Of a stretch of 64,000 nt of DNA, positions 32,352 through 40,367 are shown in pieces. Source of the stretch: a virus. Position 1 is the stretch's first letter, and every line of letters starts with the position of its first letter. A program made the translations under genes and the position numbers. A model generated the notes under the pieces. The model did not search any database, was not told the DNA's origin, and saw nothing but the letters and a program-made list of their open reading frames with translations. The stretch is taken from positions 1 to 64,000 of IMG/VR virus record IMGVR_UViG_3300045738_001221. One strand, 5' to 3'.

Positions 32352-32672
32352 ATGAAGAGCGCTTTGCTAGCATTTTTACCTCCGCTGTTAGCAGCCTCCG
32401 ATGCAATCCCCGGCTTTCAGTGGGGGACCATTTCTGCAACGGCTCTTCTGGGTTGGTATTTGTGGTACACAACGAAGGTTGTTTTCCCCCACCAGCGCAA
32501 AGAAGTTTCCGAAATGCAAGAAAAGTATGTCGAGCAGCTTACCTCGCAAAGAGGCCACTACGAAGACCTCCTAGAGGACTTGCAGGCTCGACATGACGGA
32601 CGTCACCAGCAAATAGTGGATACTCTTGACAAAATAAGTCAATGCTTAGAAACGAAAAAGAGAAACCAGTAG
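32352..32672 (+). CDS. Membrane-anchored coiled-coil protein (spanin-like layout)
   Basis: Encodes 106 residues. A hydrophobic N-terminal region (ALLAFLPPLLAASDAI, then ISATALLGWYLWYT) is followed by a charged helix (EMQEKYVEQLTSQRGHYEDLL). The order anchor plus coiled coil resembles inner-membrane spanins, and a holin-like gene follows 50 bases later. The role is inferred from layout only. Confidence 0.5.
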   Translation: MKSALLAFLPPLLAASDAIPGFQWGTISATALLGWYLWYTTKVVFPHQRKEVSEMQEKYVEQLTSQRGHYEDLLEDLQARHDGRHQQIVDTLDKISQCLETKKRNQ

Positions 32673-32678
32673 TATAAT
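32671..32678 (+). promoter_or_regulatory. AGTATAAT -10-like element
   Basis: TATAAT at 32673-32678 overlaps the end of the preceding coding sequence and lies 44 bases before the holin-like start. No clear -35 is seen. Confidence 0.4.
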
Positions 32679-32721
32679 TATAAAAGGTACCGATTTTTAA
32701 CCTTCATAAGGAGAATTAGAG

Positions 32722-32895
32722 ATGGTAGATAAGATCAAGGCGATGCTGAAGTCTCGCCGGTTTTGGGCGGCTGTAGGCAGCGTCCTAGTTGTATGTCTAC
32801 AGGATACTCTCGGTCTTCCTGAGGGAACGGCCAATACCATTGTTGCCGTTGGCGTCGCATGGATAGTTGGCGACTCGCTCAGGTCAACAGAATAA
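32722..32895 (+). CDS. Holin-like small membrane protein
   Basis: Encodes 57 residues, with AAGGAG at 32708-32713 upstream of the ATG. A short basic N-terminus (MVDKIKAMLKSRRFW) is followed by two hydrophobic segments (AAVGSVLVVCLQ and TIVAVGVAWIVGDSL). Size and sequence feel match small phage holin-like proteins. No endolysin gene is recognised nearby, so the lysis role is a proposal. Confidence 0.6.
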   Translation: MVDKIKAMLKSRRFWAAVGSVLVVCLQDTLGLPEGTANTIVAVGVAWIVGDSLRSTE

Positions 32896-32919
32896 AATGG
32901 ACTTTATATAAAAGAGAGG

Positions 32920-32947
32920 GGGGGGGATTTTCGTCTCCCCCTTTTTT
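32920..32947 (+). terminator. Rho-independent terminator
   Basis: GGGGGA (32922-32927) pairs with TCCCCC (32936-32941), followed by six T. It closes the holin-like unit. Confidence 0.85.
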
Positions 32948-33008
32948 ATTCCCAACCAAATTTTAACACAAAAATAACCTTAAGAGTATCCTAATGATTG
33001 TTCCGAGG

Positions 33009-33017
33009 TGTATAATA
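33009..33017 (+). promoter_or_regulatory. TGTATAATA -10-like element
   Basis: An extended -10 (TG next to TATAAT at 33011-33016) lies in the non-coding stretch between the holin-like gene and the gene at 33230. A start near 33022 would coincide with the first stem of the structured RNA below. Confidence 0.5.
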
Positions 33018-33020
33018 TGT

Positions 33021-33197
33021 TAGATCAGAGACCATAAAGAACGGAAGTCGCACTTCTTCAAAGTAGCGATCTCTTGTTAAAGCGGCACACCTCTGATTTA
33101 AAGTCTATTCTCAGAACCACATAGTAAAAGATAGAACGTAGATGTTACATACAGTACAGCGTGGTTTCGGCAGAATGGTAAAACGTGCCGCTTTTTT
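33021..33197 (+). ncRNA. Candidate structured non-coding RNA upstream of the reductase operon
   Basis: The 334-base gap 32896-33229 holds no coding frame I can support. In it, 33021-33030 pairs with 33091-33100 (10 bp, one G-U), 33081-33088 (AGCGGCAC) pairs with 33185-33192 (GTGCCGCT) just before a six-T run, and 33115-33120 pairs with 33161-33166. The 5' strand of the second helix lies inside the first, so they form a pseudoknot or alternate. A promoter-like -10 precedes it. It may be a stand-alone RNA or a leader with a terminator. No known class recognised. Confidence 0.55.
33185..33197 (+). terminator. Possible terminator arm of the RNA element
   Basis: GTGCCGCT followed by TTTTT pairs with AGCGGCAC about 100 bases upstream. 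Folding of this arm could end transcription before the gene at 33230. Confidence 0.5.
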
Positions 33198-33229
33198 AAA
33201 TCTATTAAACGACGACTTTTAGAGGAACA

Positions 33230-33442
33230 ATGATGTTTGATAAGGAGAAGGACAAGCTGTCGCCCAAGTTTGAAATAAATTTTATACTGAGAGACAAAGA
33301 TGGAAAGCCTACCGGTAAAACAAAGACCTTCTCCTCTGAAGAAGGTAATGAATTAGCTAAATTCTACAATAGGCATCAAGCCTACAAAGCTAAAGGTCGC
33401 AAGGGGCGTAAGGGAACTGGAAACGGAAAAGGCAAGGGGTAG
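33230..33442 (+). CDS. Small basic protein with Gly/Lys-rich tail
   Basis: Encodes 70 residues from ATGATG with GAGGAA upstream. N-terminal part KFEINFILRDKDGKPTGKTK has beta character, and the tail is Lys-Gly-Arg-rich. It lies just before the ribonucleotide reductase. Function unknown. Confidence 0.6.
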   Translation: MMFDKEKDKLSPKFEINFILRDKDGKPTGKTKTFSSEEGNELAKFYNRHQAYKAKGRKGRKGTGNGKGKG

Positions 33443-33528
33443 GCAAGGACGCTTTCTCATAAAAATTCAACGGAAGCCGCGTGGTTTATATAGTAGTTAG
33501 TGGGAATTTTATATGAGGACAATGGTGG

Positions 33529-35712
33529 ATGTCAATTAGATCGCTGATGGATTACAGCTTCGTTTCTAAATATGCAAGGTGGATACCAGAAAAAAGCAGA
33601 AGGGAGACTTGGCGGGAGTCAGTTAACCGAGTAATGGATATGATGTACGAAAAGTACCCCGAAGTTAACGGGGATATTGCTTGGGCATACAGCATGATGC
33701 ATAAAAAAAGGGTGCTTGGTTCCCAGAGGGCGTTGCAGTTTGGCGGAAAACCAATCTTTAAGCATAACGCTAGGATGTACAACTGCATTGCTTCGTACAT
33801 CGACAGGGTGAGGTTTTTTCAAGAGTGCATGTATCTGCTTCTTTGTGGCTGCGGAACTGGATTCTCTGTTCAGCGACACCACATTGACAAGCTTCCCAGT
33901 CTAGTTAAGGAAAAATCTGGGACAAAAAAGTTTACTATTCCTGACAGCATAGAGGGCTGGTCTGATGCCATTGGGGTGCTTGTTTCTAGCTATTTTCAGC
34001 AAAAAGATTTATTCCCAGAATACAAGGGTAAAAATATAAGCTTTGATTTTTCTCAGATTAGACCAGCGGGGTCGTTTTTAAGCTCTAGTTCAGGAAAGGC
34101 TCCCGGACCAGAGCCCCTCAAGAATGCCCTCTCCAATGTAAAAAGGGTTCTGGATAGGGCGATCAAAGAGAGCAGCCCCGGATCGAGGAGACTAAAGCCC
34201 ATTGATGCATACGACGTTGTTATGCACAGTGCAGACGCTGTAATCAGCGGTGGAGTTCGACGCAGTGCAACGATATGCTTGTTCTCCCCACAAGACGAGG
34301 AAATGGCTAAGGCTAAAACGGGAAACTGGTTTCACGAAAATCCACAGCGCGGAAGATCAAACAACTCTGCACTCCTCCTTAGGGAAAAGACAACTCAAAG
34401 GCAGTTTTCCAAATTGATGCAATCCGTTCGTGAGTTCGGGGAGCCGGGTTTTGTGTGGTCAGACTCCACAGAACTTATCGTCAATCCCTGTGTTGAAATT
34501 GGACTCTACCCAGTAGACGAAGAGACCGGAGAGACAGGCTGGCAGGCGTGCAATCTAAGTACAGTCAACTGCTCTAAGATAGAAACAGAAAGCGACTTCT
34601 ACGAATCTTGCCGAGCCGCAGCAATCATAGGGACGCTTCAGGCAGGCTTTGGAAACTTTCCATATCTTGGTGAAGTTAGTGAACGTATTATATCCAGAGA
34701 GGCTCTGCTGGGGGTTTCTATGACAGGAATTATGGATTGCCCCGGAATATGTCTTGACCCAGAAGTTCAGGTGCGTGGTGCCAAAGTGGTAAGAGATGCC
34801 AATCGAGAGATGGCAAAAAAGATAGGAATAAATATAGCCGCTAGAACAACTTGCATCAAACCAGAAGGCACAACGTCATGCGTACTCGGAACCAGCAGTG
34901 GAATACACCCTCACCATGCCAAGAGATACATAAGGCGTGTTCAAACAAACAAAATGGAACCAATATATCAATACTTTAAAACCGTGAACCCAAGGGCTTG
35001 CGAAGAATCTGTGTGGTCTAATAATGACAGCGATGAAGTGATAGAATTTTGCATAGAGGTTGCTCCGGGGTCTAAAACAAAAAACCAAATCAGCGCACTA
35101 GAGCTATTGGACTATGTAAAGTCGGCCCAAAAAAACTGGGTAATTCCCGGCACGAACAAAAGCAAATGCGTAAAGCCTTGGATTACACACAATGTATCCA
35201 ATACAATCAATGTTAAGTCCGACGAATGGGATGAGATAGAGACTTTTATATACAAAAATAGAAACTTTTTTTGTGGCATATCACTCCTTCCAATCACTGG
35301 AGACAAAGACTATCCTCAAGCACCATTTACTGCAATTTACTTGCCAAGCGAGCAAGTGGGACACTATGGGGACGCATCATTATTCGCTAGCGGCCTAATA
35401 GAAGTGGCCTTGGATCTATGGGAGGACAACCTGTGGGCAGCCTGCGACGCACTGCTCGGCCGGGGGAAAAGACCAAAGGGTGCATCCAAAAAGAAATGGA
35501 TAGCAAGATGCAAAAAGTTTGCCGATAGATACTTTGAGGGAGACATAAGGAAGCTAACTTATTGTATGAAGGATGTTTACAACTGGAAAGAATGGGTTGA
35601 TCTCAACAGAGAATACAAAGCCGTGGATTATACACAGGTAATAGAAAAAGAAAACAACGTTGTACCGGAGCGGGAATGGGCCTGTGCCGGAGGAACTTGT
35701 GATATAATTTAA
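33529..35712 (+). CDS. nrdJ: Adenosylcobalamin-dependent ribonucleotide reductase (class II)
   Basis: Encodes 727 residues, the size of monomeric class II enzymes. MYNCIASY (C86) and CNLSTVNC (about 343) fit the redox pair, NPCVEIG (N319, C321, E323) fits the radical site, and the C-terminal CAGGTC (C719/C724) fits the shuttle cysteines. It reduces ribonucleotides using vitamin B12 and needs no oxygen or partner subunit. The phage must rely on host or environmental B12; I see no B12-riboswitch motif upstream. Confidence 0.92.
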   Translation: MSIRSLMDYSFVSKYARWIPEKSRRETWRESVNRVMDMMYEKYPEVNGDIAWAYSMMHKKRVLGSQRALQFGGKPIFKHNARMYNCIASYIDRVRFFQECMYLLLCGCGTGFSVQRHHIDKLPSLVKEKSGTKKFTIPDSIEGWSDAIGVLVSSYFQQKDLFPEYKGKNISFDFSQIRPAGSFLSSSSGKAPGPEPLKNALSNVKRVLDRAIKESSPGSRRLKPIDAYDVVMHSADAVISGGVRRSATICLFSPQDEEMAKAKTGNWFHENPQRGRSNNSALLLREKTTQRQFSKLMQSVREFGEPGFVWSDSTELIVNPCVEIGLYPVDEETGETGWQACNLSTVNCSKIETESDFYESCRAAAIIGTLQAGFGNFPYLGEVSERIISREALLGVSMTGIMDCPGICLDPEVQVRGAKVVRDANREMAKKIGINIAARTTCIKPEGTTSCVLGTSSGIHPHHAKRYIRRVQTNKMEPIYQYFKTVNPRACEESVWSNNDSDEVIEFCIEVAPGSKTKNQISALELLDYVKSAQKNWVIPGTNKSKCVKPWITHNVSNTINVKSDEWDEIETFIYKNRNFFCGISLLPITGDKDYPQAPFTAIYLPSEQVGHYGDASLFASGLIEVALDLWEDNLWAACDALLGRGKRPKGASKKKWIARCKKFADRYFEGDIRKLTYCMKDVYNWKEWVDLNREYKAVDYTQVIEKENNVVPEREWACAGGTCDII

Positions 35713-35737
35713 TTATTTATATAGGAAAAAACAGAGC

Positions 35738-36199
35738 ATGACCGTCAGGCCCCCGTGGGATCAATATTTTATGGGGCTTGCCCACTACACCTCTATACGA
35801 AGTCACGACGAACAAACCAAGGTTGGTTGTGTCATTGTAAATAATGAAAACCATGTCCTAAGCATGGGGTATAACGGTTTCCCAAAGGGGGTTGATGACT
35901 CCGATCTACCCACGAAAAGGCCCGAAAAGTACCCATTTATGGTACACGCAGAGGAAAACGCCGTGTCCAATCTAGTTACAATTAGCGGGGATGAGCTTAA
36001 AATATATCTCACTCACTATCCGTGTCATCGCTGTGCAAAGCTTTTATGGCAAAATAATGTCAAGAAATGGTTCGTCGAAGAGAAAAATCTGGTTGTTTCC
36101 TATACAAACGACGATAGAAAGGTGTATAATTTATTGGTGGATAACGGTTTGAAAATCGTTGAGATATGCACACATTCCTCTTTAATCATAGGAAGCTAA
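35738..36199 (+). CDS. dCMP deaminase
   Basis: Encodes 153 residues. HAEENAV and PCHRCAKLLW carry the zinc ligands and catalytic Glu, and QTKVGCVIVNNENHVLSMGY is typical of the dCMP deaminase branch. It converts dCMP to dUMP, feeding dTMP synthesis. It follows the reductase by 25 bases, probably in one operon. Confidence 0.88.
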   Translation: MTVRPPWDQYFMGLAHYTSIRSHDEQTKVGCVIVNNENHVLSMGYNGFPKGVDDSDLPTKRPEKYPFMVHAEENAVSNLVTISGDELKIYLTHYPCHRCAKLLWQNNVKKWFVEEKNLVVSYTNDDRKVYNLLVDNGLKIVEICTHSSLIIGS

Positions 36200-36200
36200 A

Positions 36201-37451
36201 ATGCTAGACTTTTATTCAAACAGACGTGACTTTCTAAGGATAGGCAGTATTGGAGCAGGGATGTCCGCTCTAGGGCTTTCTGATATTGCTATGGGTCAGG
36301 AAGAGGCGCAAGAACTTAAAGATAGCTCTGTCGTGTGGGTATGGCTTGGGGGAGGCCCAACACAATTTGAAACATTCCACGCCCCAAAGGAAGACAGTGT
36401 TCCCTCTGAATACAGATCTGTGGGCGGCGCTTTGGTGGACAAGCCAACCGGAATGGCCTTTGGTTCTCATTGGCAAAACCTGATTAAGCAGGCCCCCAAG
36501 CTGAATGTAGTAGACTCCTTCACTCACGGAGACTCTTCTCACAGGCAGGCTACTCACTGGGTAATGACTTCCCACTACAACAAAGAACGAAGTCAAACAT
36601 CTAACTCTATGTTCCCATCTCATGGGTCTATTGTGTCTGCTGTCTATGGTGCCAACAACCCCAAAAACGGAGTTCCTACATATGTTAAACAGGGCAGGAT
36701 AGAAGGTGAAGATCCAGCGTGGTTGGGCGGAGCATACAAACCCTTCGACCCTTCAAATAAAGACAACCTAACCCCCAGAGTAGACATTGAGAGATTTACA
36801 AATAGAAATGAACTATTAAAGTCTCTTGCGGGTGTTAATATTCCTAGTCCATCAGCAGACTCTGTTACCAAATTCAATCAGCAGGCATTTGATGTAATCC
36901 TTGGAACAGCTAAAGACGCATTCAACTTGGACAAAGAAGATACAAAAATGAAGGAGGCTTATGGCGACACCCCAATTGGGAAACAACTCCTTCTTGCTCG
37001 GCGTCTATGTCAGTTTGGAACAAGGTTTGTTACTATCAATTATGGTGGTTGGGACATGCATGGCAACATCGCAAACGCACTTAAGGGAAGAGTTCCCCCT
37101 ATCGACAAAGCTCTTGCGGCTTTTGTAGAAGACGTGCAGCAAAGAGGTCTTAATGAAAAGATTCTCTTGATTGTCACTGGTGAATTTGGCCGTACCAAAC
37201 TTAACGCCAATGCGGGCCGCGATCATTGGCCCTCGATTTCCACAATGCTTATGTCGGGTGGAAGATATGACAGCGGTAGGGTTATAGGGAAGGCCGATAA
37301 GTCTTATACTCCATCGGAAAGTCCCTTTGGGCCTATCGATGTAGCTGCTACTATGTTTGATCATTTTGGCATTAATAAGAATATTCAGAGGGTTGACAAT
37401 GGGGGTCGTCCAAGATATTTGCTGGAAGGTGAAGCGAAAGTTATTTTATAA
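36201..37451 (+). CDS. DUF1501 protein with Tat signal (first copy)
   Basis: Encodes 416 residues. The N-terminus has RRDFLRIGSIGAGMSALGLS, a twin-arginine signal. The core has LGGGPTQFETFH, FTHGDSSHRQATHWVM, YGGWDMHGN, TGEFGRTKLNANAGRDHWPS and FGPIDVAATMFDHFGI, typical of DUF1501, a group in the alkaline-phosphatase/sulfatase superfamily that is abundant in Planctomycetota. The product would be exported folded. Substrate unknown; its presence in a phage is striking. Confidence 0.88.
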   Translation: MLDFYSNRRDFLRIGSIGAGMSALGLSDIAMGQEEAQELKDSSVVWVWLGGGPTQFETFHAPKEDSVPSEYRSVGGALVDKPTGMAFGSHWQNLIKQAPKLNVVDSFTHGDSSHRQATHWVMTSHYNKERSQTSNSMFPSHGSIVSAVYGANNPKNGVPTYVKQGRIEGEDPAWLGGAYKPFDPSNKDNLTPRVDIERFTNRNELLKSLAGVNIPSPSADSVTKFNQQAFDVILGTAKDAFNLDKEDTKMKEAYGDTPIGKQLLLARRLCQFGTRFVTINYGGWDMHGNIANALKGRVPPIDKALAAFVEDVQQRGLNEKILLIVTGEFGRTKLNANAGRDHWPSISTMLMSGGRYDSGRVIGKADKSYTPSESPFGPIDVAATMFDHFGINKNIQRVDNGGRPRYLLEGEAKVIL

Positions 37452-37621
37452 TGAATAAATATATGCAAGCTGTCTATGAATATGTAAAGTCCAAGACTTA
37501 CTATGCGTATGAAGACCCTAGAACTGGGGAGATTTATTATTATAAAAGAAAGGGAGTATACAGAAAGAATGGGCGTGTCCTTGTTCTAGCAAAAGACTCC
37601 GAAGGAGGATCTAGTAAATGA
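37451..37621 (+). CDS. Small basic Tyr-rich protein
   Basis: Encodes 56 residues. ATG overlaps the DUF1501 stop and the end overlaps the next ATG (ATGA). MNKYMQAVYEYVKSKTYYAY and GEIYYYKRKGVYRKNGR. No family recognised. Confidence 0.6.
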   Translation: MNKYMQAVYEYVKSKTYYAYEDPRTGEIYYYKRKGVYRKNGRVLVLAKDSEGGSSK

Positions 37622-37833
37622 CAATTATGCTAAGAAAAGCAGCACTTCTGCTTGGTGTGTTTGGCGTCGGTGCGTGGCTAATGTACTCAGCCCAAAATGG
37701 AAATTATGAAAGGCAAGACCTTCTCAAAGGAATAGCCTTGTGGTCACTTATTGGTTCCTTTGGACTATACATATGTTCGACGGGATTACTCAAGTTTCAT
37801 AGTCGAACTGTTGATAGGAAGGATAACCAATGA
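37618..37833 (+). CDS. Small two-helix membrane protein
   Basis: Encodes 71 residues with GGAGG upstream and hydrophobic segments [17 protein letters not shown] and [20 protein letters not shown]. Overlaps both neighbours by 4 bases. Function unknown; it sits between an exported DUF1501 and an Fe-S carrier. Confidence 0.6.
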   Translation: MTIMLRKAALLLGVFGVGAWLMYSAQNGNYERQDLLKGIALWSLIGSFGLYICSTGLLKFHSRTVDRKDNQ

Positions 37834-38153
37834 CAATTAAGTTAACAGAATCCGCAGGAGCAGAGGCTAAGAAATATCTTGAAGATACCGAAGAAAAGTA
37901 TCTAAGGATTGCCGTGGAGGGCGGTGGATGCTCTGGCTTTCAGTATAATTTAACAGTAGTCGATGACTACGATGAAGAAAAAGATACACTGTCTAATCAA
38001 CATGGCGTAGACGTTATCGTAGACAAGAAAAGCGATCTATACTTAGATGGCACCACCTTAGATTATTATACCGACATTTCCAAGCGTGGTTTTATGTTTG
38101 ACAACCCAAACGCAGTTAAATCCTGTGGTTGCGGAAGCAGTTTTCAGGTATAA
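37830..38153 (+). CDS. A-type iron-sulfur carrier (IscA/ErpA/HesB family)
   Basis: Encodes 107 residues. GGGCSGFQY (C34) and SCGCGSSF (C99, C101) are the three invariant cysteines, and the [13 protein letters not shown] start is typical. These proteins pass Fe-S clusters to client enzymes. Possible clients here are the Cas4/RecB-like nuclease (50543) or host proteins. Confidence 0.9.
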   Translation: MTIKLTESAGAEAKKYLEDTEEKYLRIAVEGGGCSGFQYNLTVVDDYDEEKDTLSNQHGVDVIVDKKSDLYLDGTTLDYYTDISKRGFMFDNPNAVKSCGCGSSFQV

Positions 38154-38188
38154 ATTTAATTTTTAAAAGCAAAAATGGGAGATATACA

Positions 38189-38359
38189 ATGGTAGAAAAA
38201 AAGAAAAGAAGCAAGTTTAAGATCATGCTTATAGCATTGGGAATTGCCGCAATTATAATCTTTAGTAGTCCCAAATATAAGGCTAAGTTCTTAGAGATAA
38301 TCGGAATGGGTGGAGATACTTCCGGTGAAGTGGAGGCCCCAGAGGAAAACGAGGAATAA
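38189..38359 (+). CDS. Single-pass membrane mini-protein
   Basis: Encodes 56 residues from ATG 38189 with GGGAG upstream; the longer reading from 38129 overlaps the previous gene. A basic start (VEKKKRSKFK) precedes one hydrophobic helix (IMLIALGIAAIIIFSS) and an acidic tail. Function unknown. Confidence 0.6.
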   Translation: MVEKKKRSKFKIMLIALGIAAIIIFSSPKYKAKFLEIIGMGGDTSGEVEAPEENEE

Positions 38360-38383
38360 AAGAAACCTAAAAGGAGATAAGTT

Positions 38384-38668
38384 ATGGTTAAACTAGGAGA
38401 TTGGTTACAAAGAACGGAATGTCCGCTTGCGGGGAAAGCTCCGTTTGACTGACATGAATATTCTATCGCACAGGTTGTGCGTATTGACAAGGAGTATGTT
38501 GAGGTCAACTTTGCTTGTAACTGCATGACCTTCGACAGTAGTAATACAAAAATGTGGTATCATGGAGAATATAAGCCCATCGACGACGAATCTTATGTAA
38601 CACATAAGAAATCCCACGATAGTTGCTGCCTATTTGATAAAGAATTAGAGATTGAATATGCAGCGTAG
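38384..38668 (+). pseudogene. Small Cys-rich gene interrupted by an in-frame TGA
   Basis: From ATG 38384, with a strong AAGGAG site, the frame reads 22 codons ending KAPFD, then TGA (38450-38452), then continues in the same frame for 71 codons (HEYSIAQVVRIDKEYVEV, FACNCMTF, HDSCCLFDKELEIEY). TGA could be a mutated TGG. GTG 38477 offers a restart without a ribosome site. Many other genes end with TGA, so a recoded genome is unlikely. Readthrough, mutation or sequencing error remain possible. Confidence 0.6.
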
Positions 38669-39878
38669 AAATTTTATCAAGCACTTATCCTTTCTTCCAG
38701 CTATACCCTTGGTGGAATCCATACGCGCCAACCAGAAGGATATAAAGAAGAGGGGTAAGTCTGCTATTCTTTTATGGATGGGAGGTGGTCCATCTAGTAT
38801 GGATATATGGGACCTGAAGCCGAGAGCCCCTACTGGGGGGCCATTCAGACCTATTTCAACTTCTGGAGACTTACAAATTTGTGAGCACATGCCCCACATG
38901 GCAAAGCAGATGCATAACATGGCCGTCATTAGGTCCATGAGTACTTCTGAGGCCGACCACACTAGGGGCAGCTACTACATGCACACAGGCTACAAGCCCA
39001 ACCCCACCATGGAGCACCCAAGCTACGGAGCTGTAGTATCGCATGAACTAAAGCCGGAGAACTTAAGCATACCCCCCTTTATATCAGTGGGCGGCAATAG
39101 TCTCGGTGGGGGCTTTTTGGGTGTTCGACATGCCCCCTTTGTGGTAAATAGCGACGGTCGCATCAGAAACCTTAACATGAAGGTAGATGCTCGTTTTCAT
39201 CAAAGAGCATTTGCATTAGATGTCCTTGAAGATAACTTTATTAACCAGAACAGAGGGTCTATGGCAAAAGACCATAGAGATATTCTGAAACAAACCTTTG
39301 AGGTTCTTACGAGTGAACAAATGAATGCCCTAAAGGTGGCAGAAGAGCCAGAAAACGTTAAGGAGAGGTACGGTGACAATAGCTTTGGCAAGGGATGCCT
39401 GATGGCAAGAAGGCTTGTTGAGGCGGGTGTTCCGTTTGTTGAAGTAAGTCTAGGGGGATGGGATAATCATCAGAATATTTTCCCAACTTTAAAGGACACG
39501 AAGCTTCCAATGCTAGACCAAGGCATGAGCGCCCTTATTGAAGACCTTGAACAAAGGGGCCTTCTGCAAGACACTGTTATTATTTGGATGGGAGAGTTCA
39601 GTAGAACCCCTCGCATCAATGGTAATGCCGGTAGGGATCACTGGGCCCGAAGCTGGAGCCTTGCTGTGGGGGGCGGTGGAATGAATACTGGCATTGCAAT
39701 TGGAAAAAGCAATGAAGATGGAACGAAGGTAGAAACGACACCATATATGTCACAAGATATTATGGCTTCCGTATGCAAGGCCCTCGGAATACCCCTAAGC
39801 ACAACCTTTACTAGTAAGAATGGTAGACCCATGAAGATAGCTAATTCAGGTAAAATTATTGGAGATTTATTTTCATGA
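38658..39878 (+). CDS. DUF1501 protein with Tat-like start (second copy)
   Basis: Encodes 406 residues from ATG 38658, overlapping the previous stop. N-terminal MQRRNFIKHLSFLPAIPLVE has a twin-arginine pair. The core is classical DUF1501: WMGGGPSSMDIWDLKP, PHMAKQMHNMAVIRSMSTSE, DHTRGSYYMHTGY, GGWDNHQN and GEFSRTPRINGNAGRDHW. It is closer to the planctomycete consensus than the first copy. Exported, substrate unknown. Confidence 0.9.
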   Translation: MQRRNFIKHLSFLPAIPLVESIRANQKDIKKRGKSAILLWMGGGPSSMDIWDLKPRAPTGGPFRPISTSGDLQICEHMPHMAKQMHNMAVIRSMSTSEADHTRGSYYMHTGYKPNPTMEHPSYGAVVSHELKPENLSIPPFISVGGNSLGGGFLGVRHAPFVVNSDGRIRNLNMKVDARFHQRAFALDVLEDNFINQNRGSMAKDHRDILKQTFEVLTSEQMNALKVAEEPENVKERYGDNSFGKGCLMARRLVEAGVPFVEVSLGGWDNHQNIFPTLKDTKLPMLDQGMSALIEDLEQRGLLQDTVIIWMGEFSRTPRINGNAGRDHWARSWSLAVGGGGMNTGIAIGKSNEDGTKVETTPYMSQDIMASVCKALGIPLSTTFTSKNGRPMKIANSGKIIGDLFS

Positions 39879-40354
39879 TAAGCACATTAAAATGCGCTTG
39901 CGTAGCGCTAATGCTATTCGCATTCCCCGTTAGCCATTTGAGCGCCCAGCAAACCCAAGCCGAAGCTCGCATTGACTTACAGATGGAGATAAGCAAAACC
40001 GTTCAAGCCATTAGAGCGGTTACAAGACCAAAAGAAATATCCGACAGATCTAACCTTATGCAGGAGTTCAAAAACTTAGAGTATTCTCCAGCCGCTAGAG
40101 AGCTTGCGGTTGCGCGTAGGAAAGCCTCGCTCGACGGTAGGTTCCTCGGCCAAATGAGGAACTCTGTTGGCTATCGCCCCATTATTTCCTTTTTTCCTCA
40201 AGGAGACATGATGACAGTGGGACCAGTCATCGTTTCACCAGATCGTCGATATGTTAGAATAGGCATTTCAGCGGCCAGAACAGGCATAGGTCATGTCCAT
40301 ACATTTAATTTCTCTACAGGAGAATACCGGAGACTAGACAATAGAGCACCATAA
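39875..40354 (+). CDS. Secreted protein of planctomycete type
   Basis: Encodes 159 residues. MISTLKCACVALMLFAFPVS and SHLSAQQ form a Sec signal peptide. After a helical part comes GYRPIISFFPQGDMMTVGPV and SPDRRYVRIGISAARTGIG, then VHTFNFSTGEYRRL. Segments of this YxPxI...PxG...DRRYVR type are frequent in secreted proteins of Planctomycetota. It overlaps the DUF1501 stop, so the two may work together. Function unknown. Confidence 0.72.
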   Translation: MISTLKCACVALMLFAFPVSHLSAQQTQAEARIDLQMEISKTVQAIRAVTRPKEISDRSNLMQEFKNLEYSPAARELAVARRKASLDGRFLGQMRNSVGYRPIISFFPQGDMMTVGPVIVSPDRRYVRIGISAARTGIGHVHTFNFSTGEYRRLDNRAP

Positions 40355-40367
40355 AAAGGGTGAAAAC

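Noticed and set aside
33000-33229. Cobalamin riboswitch before the B12-dependent reductase
   Set aside because: No B12-box-like sequence is visible, and the helices do not match that class.
38450-38452. TGA recoded to tryptophan across the genome
   Set aside because: Several genes end with TGA in normal operon overlaps (for example 7700-7702 and 13731-13733), and only one in-frame TGA was noticed.
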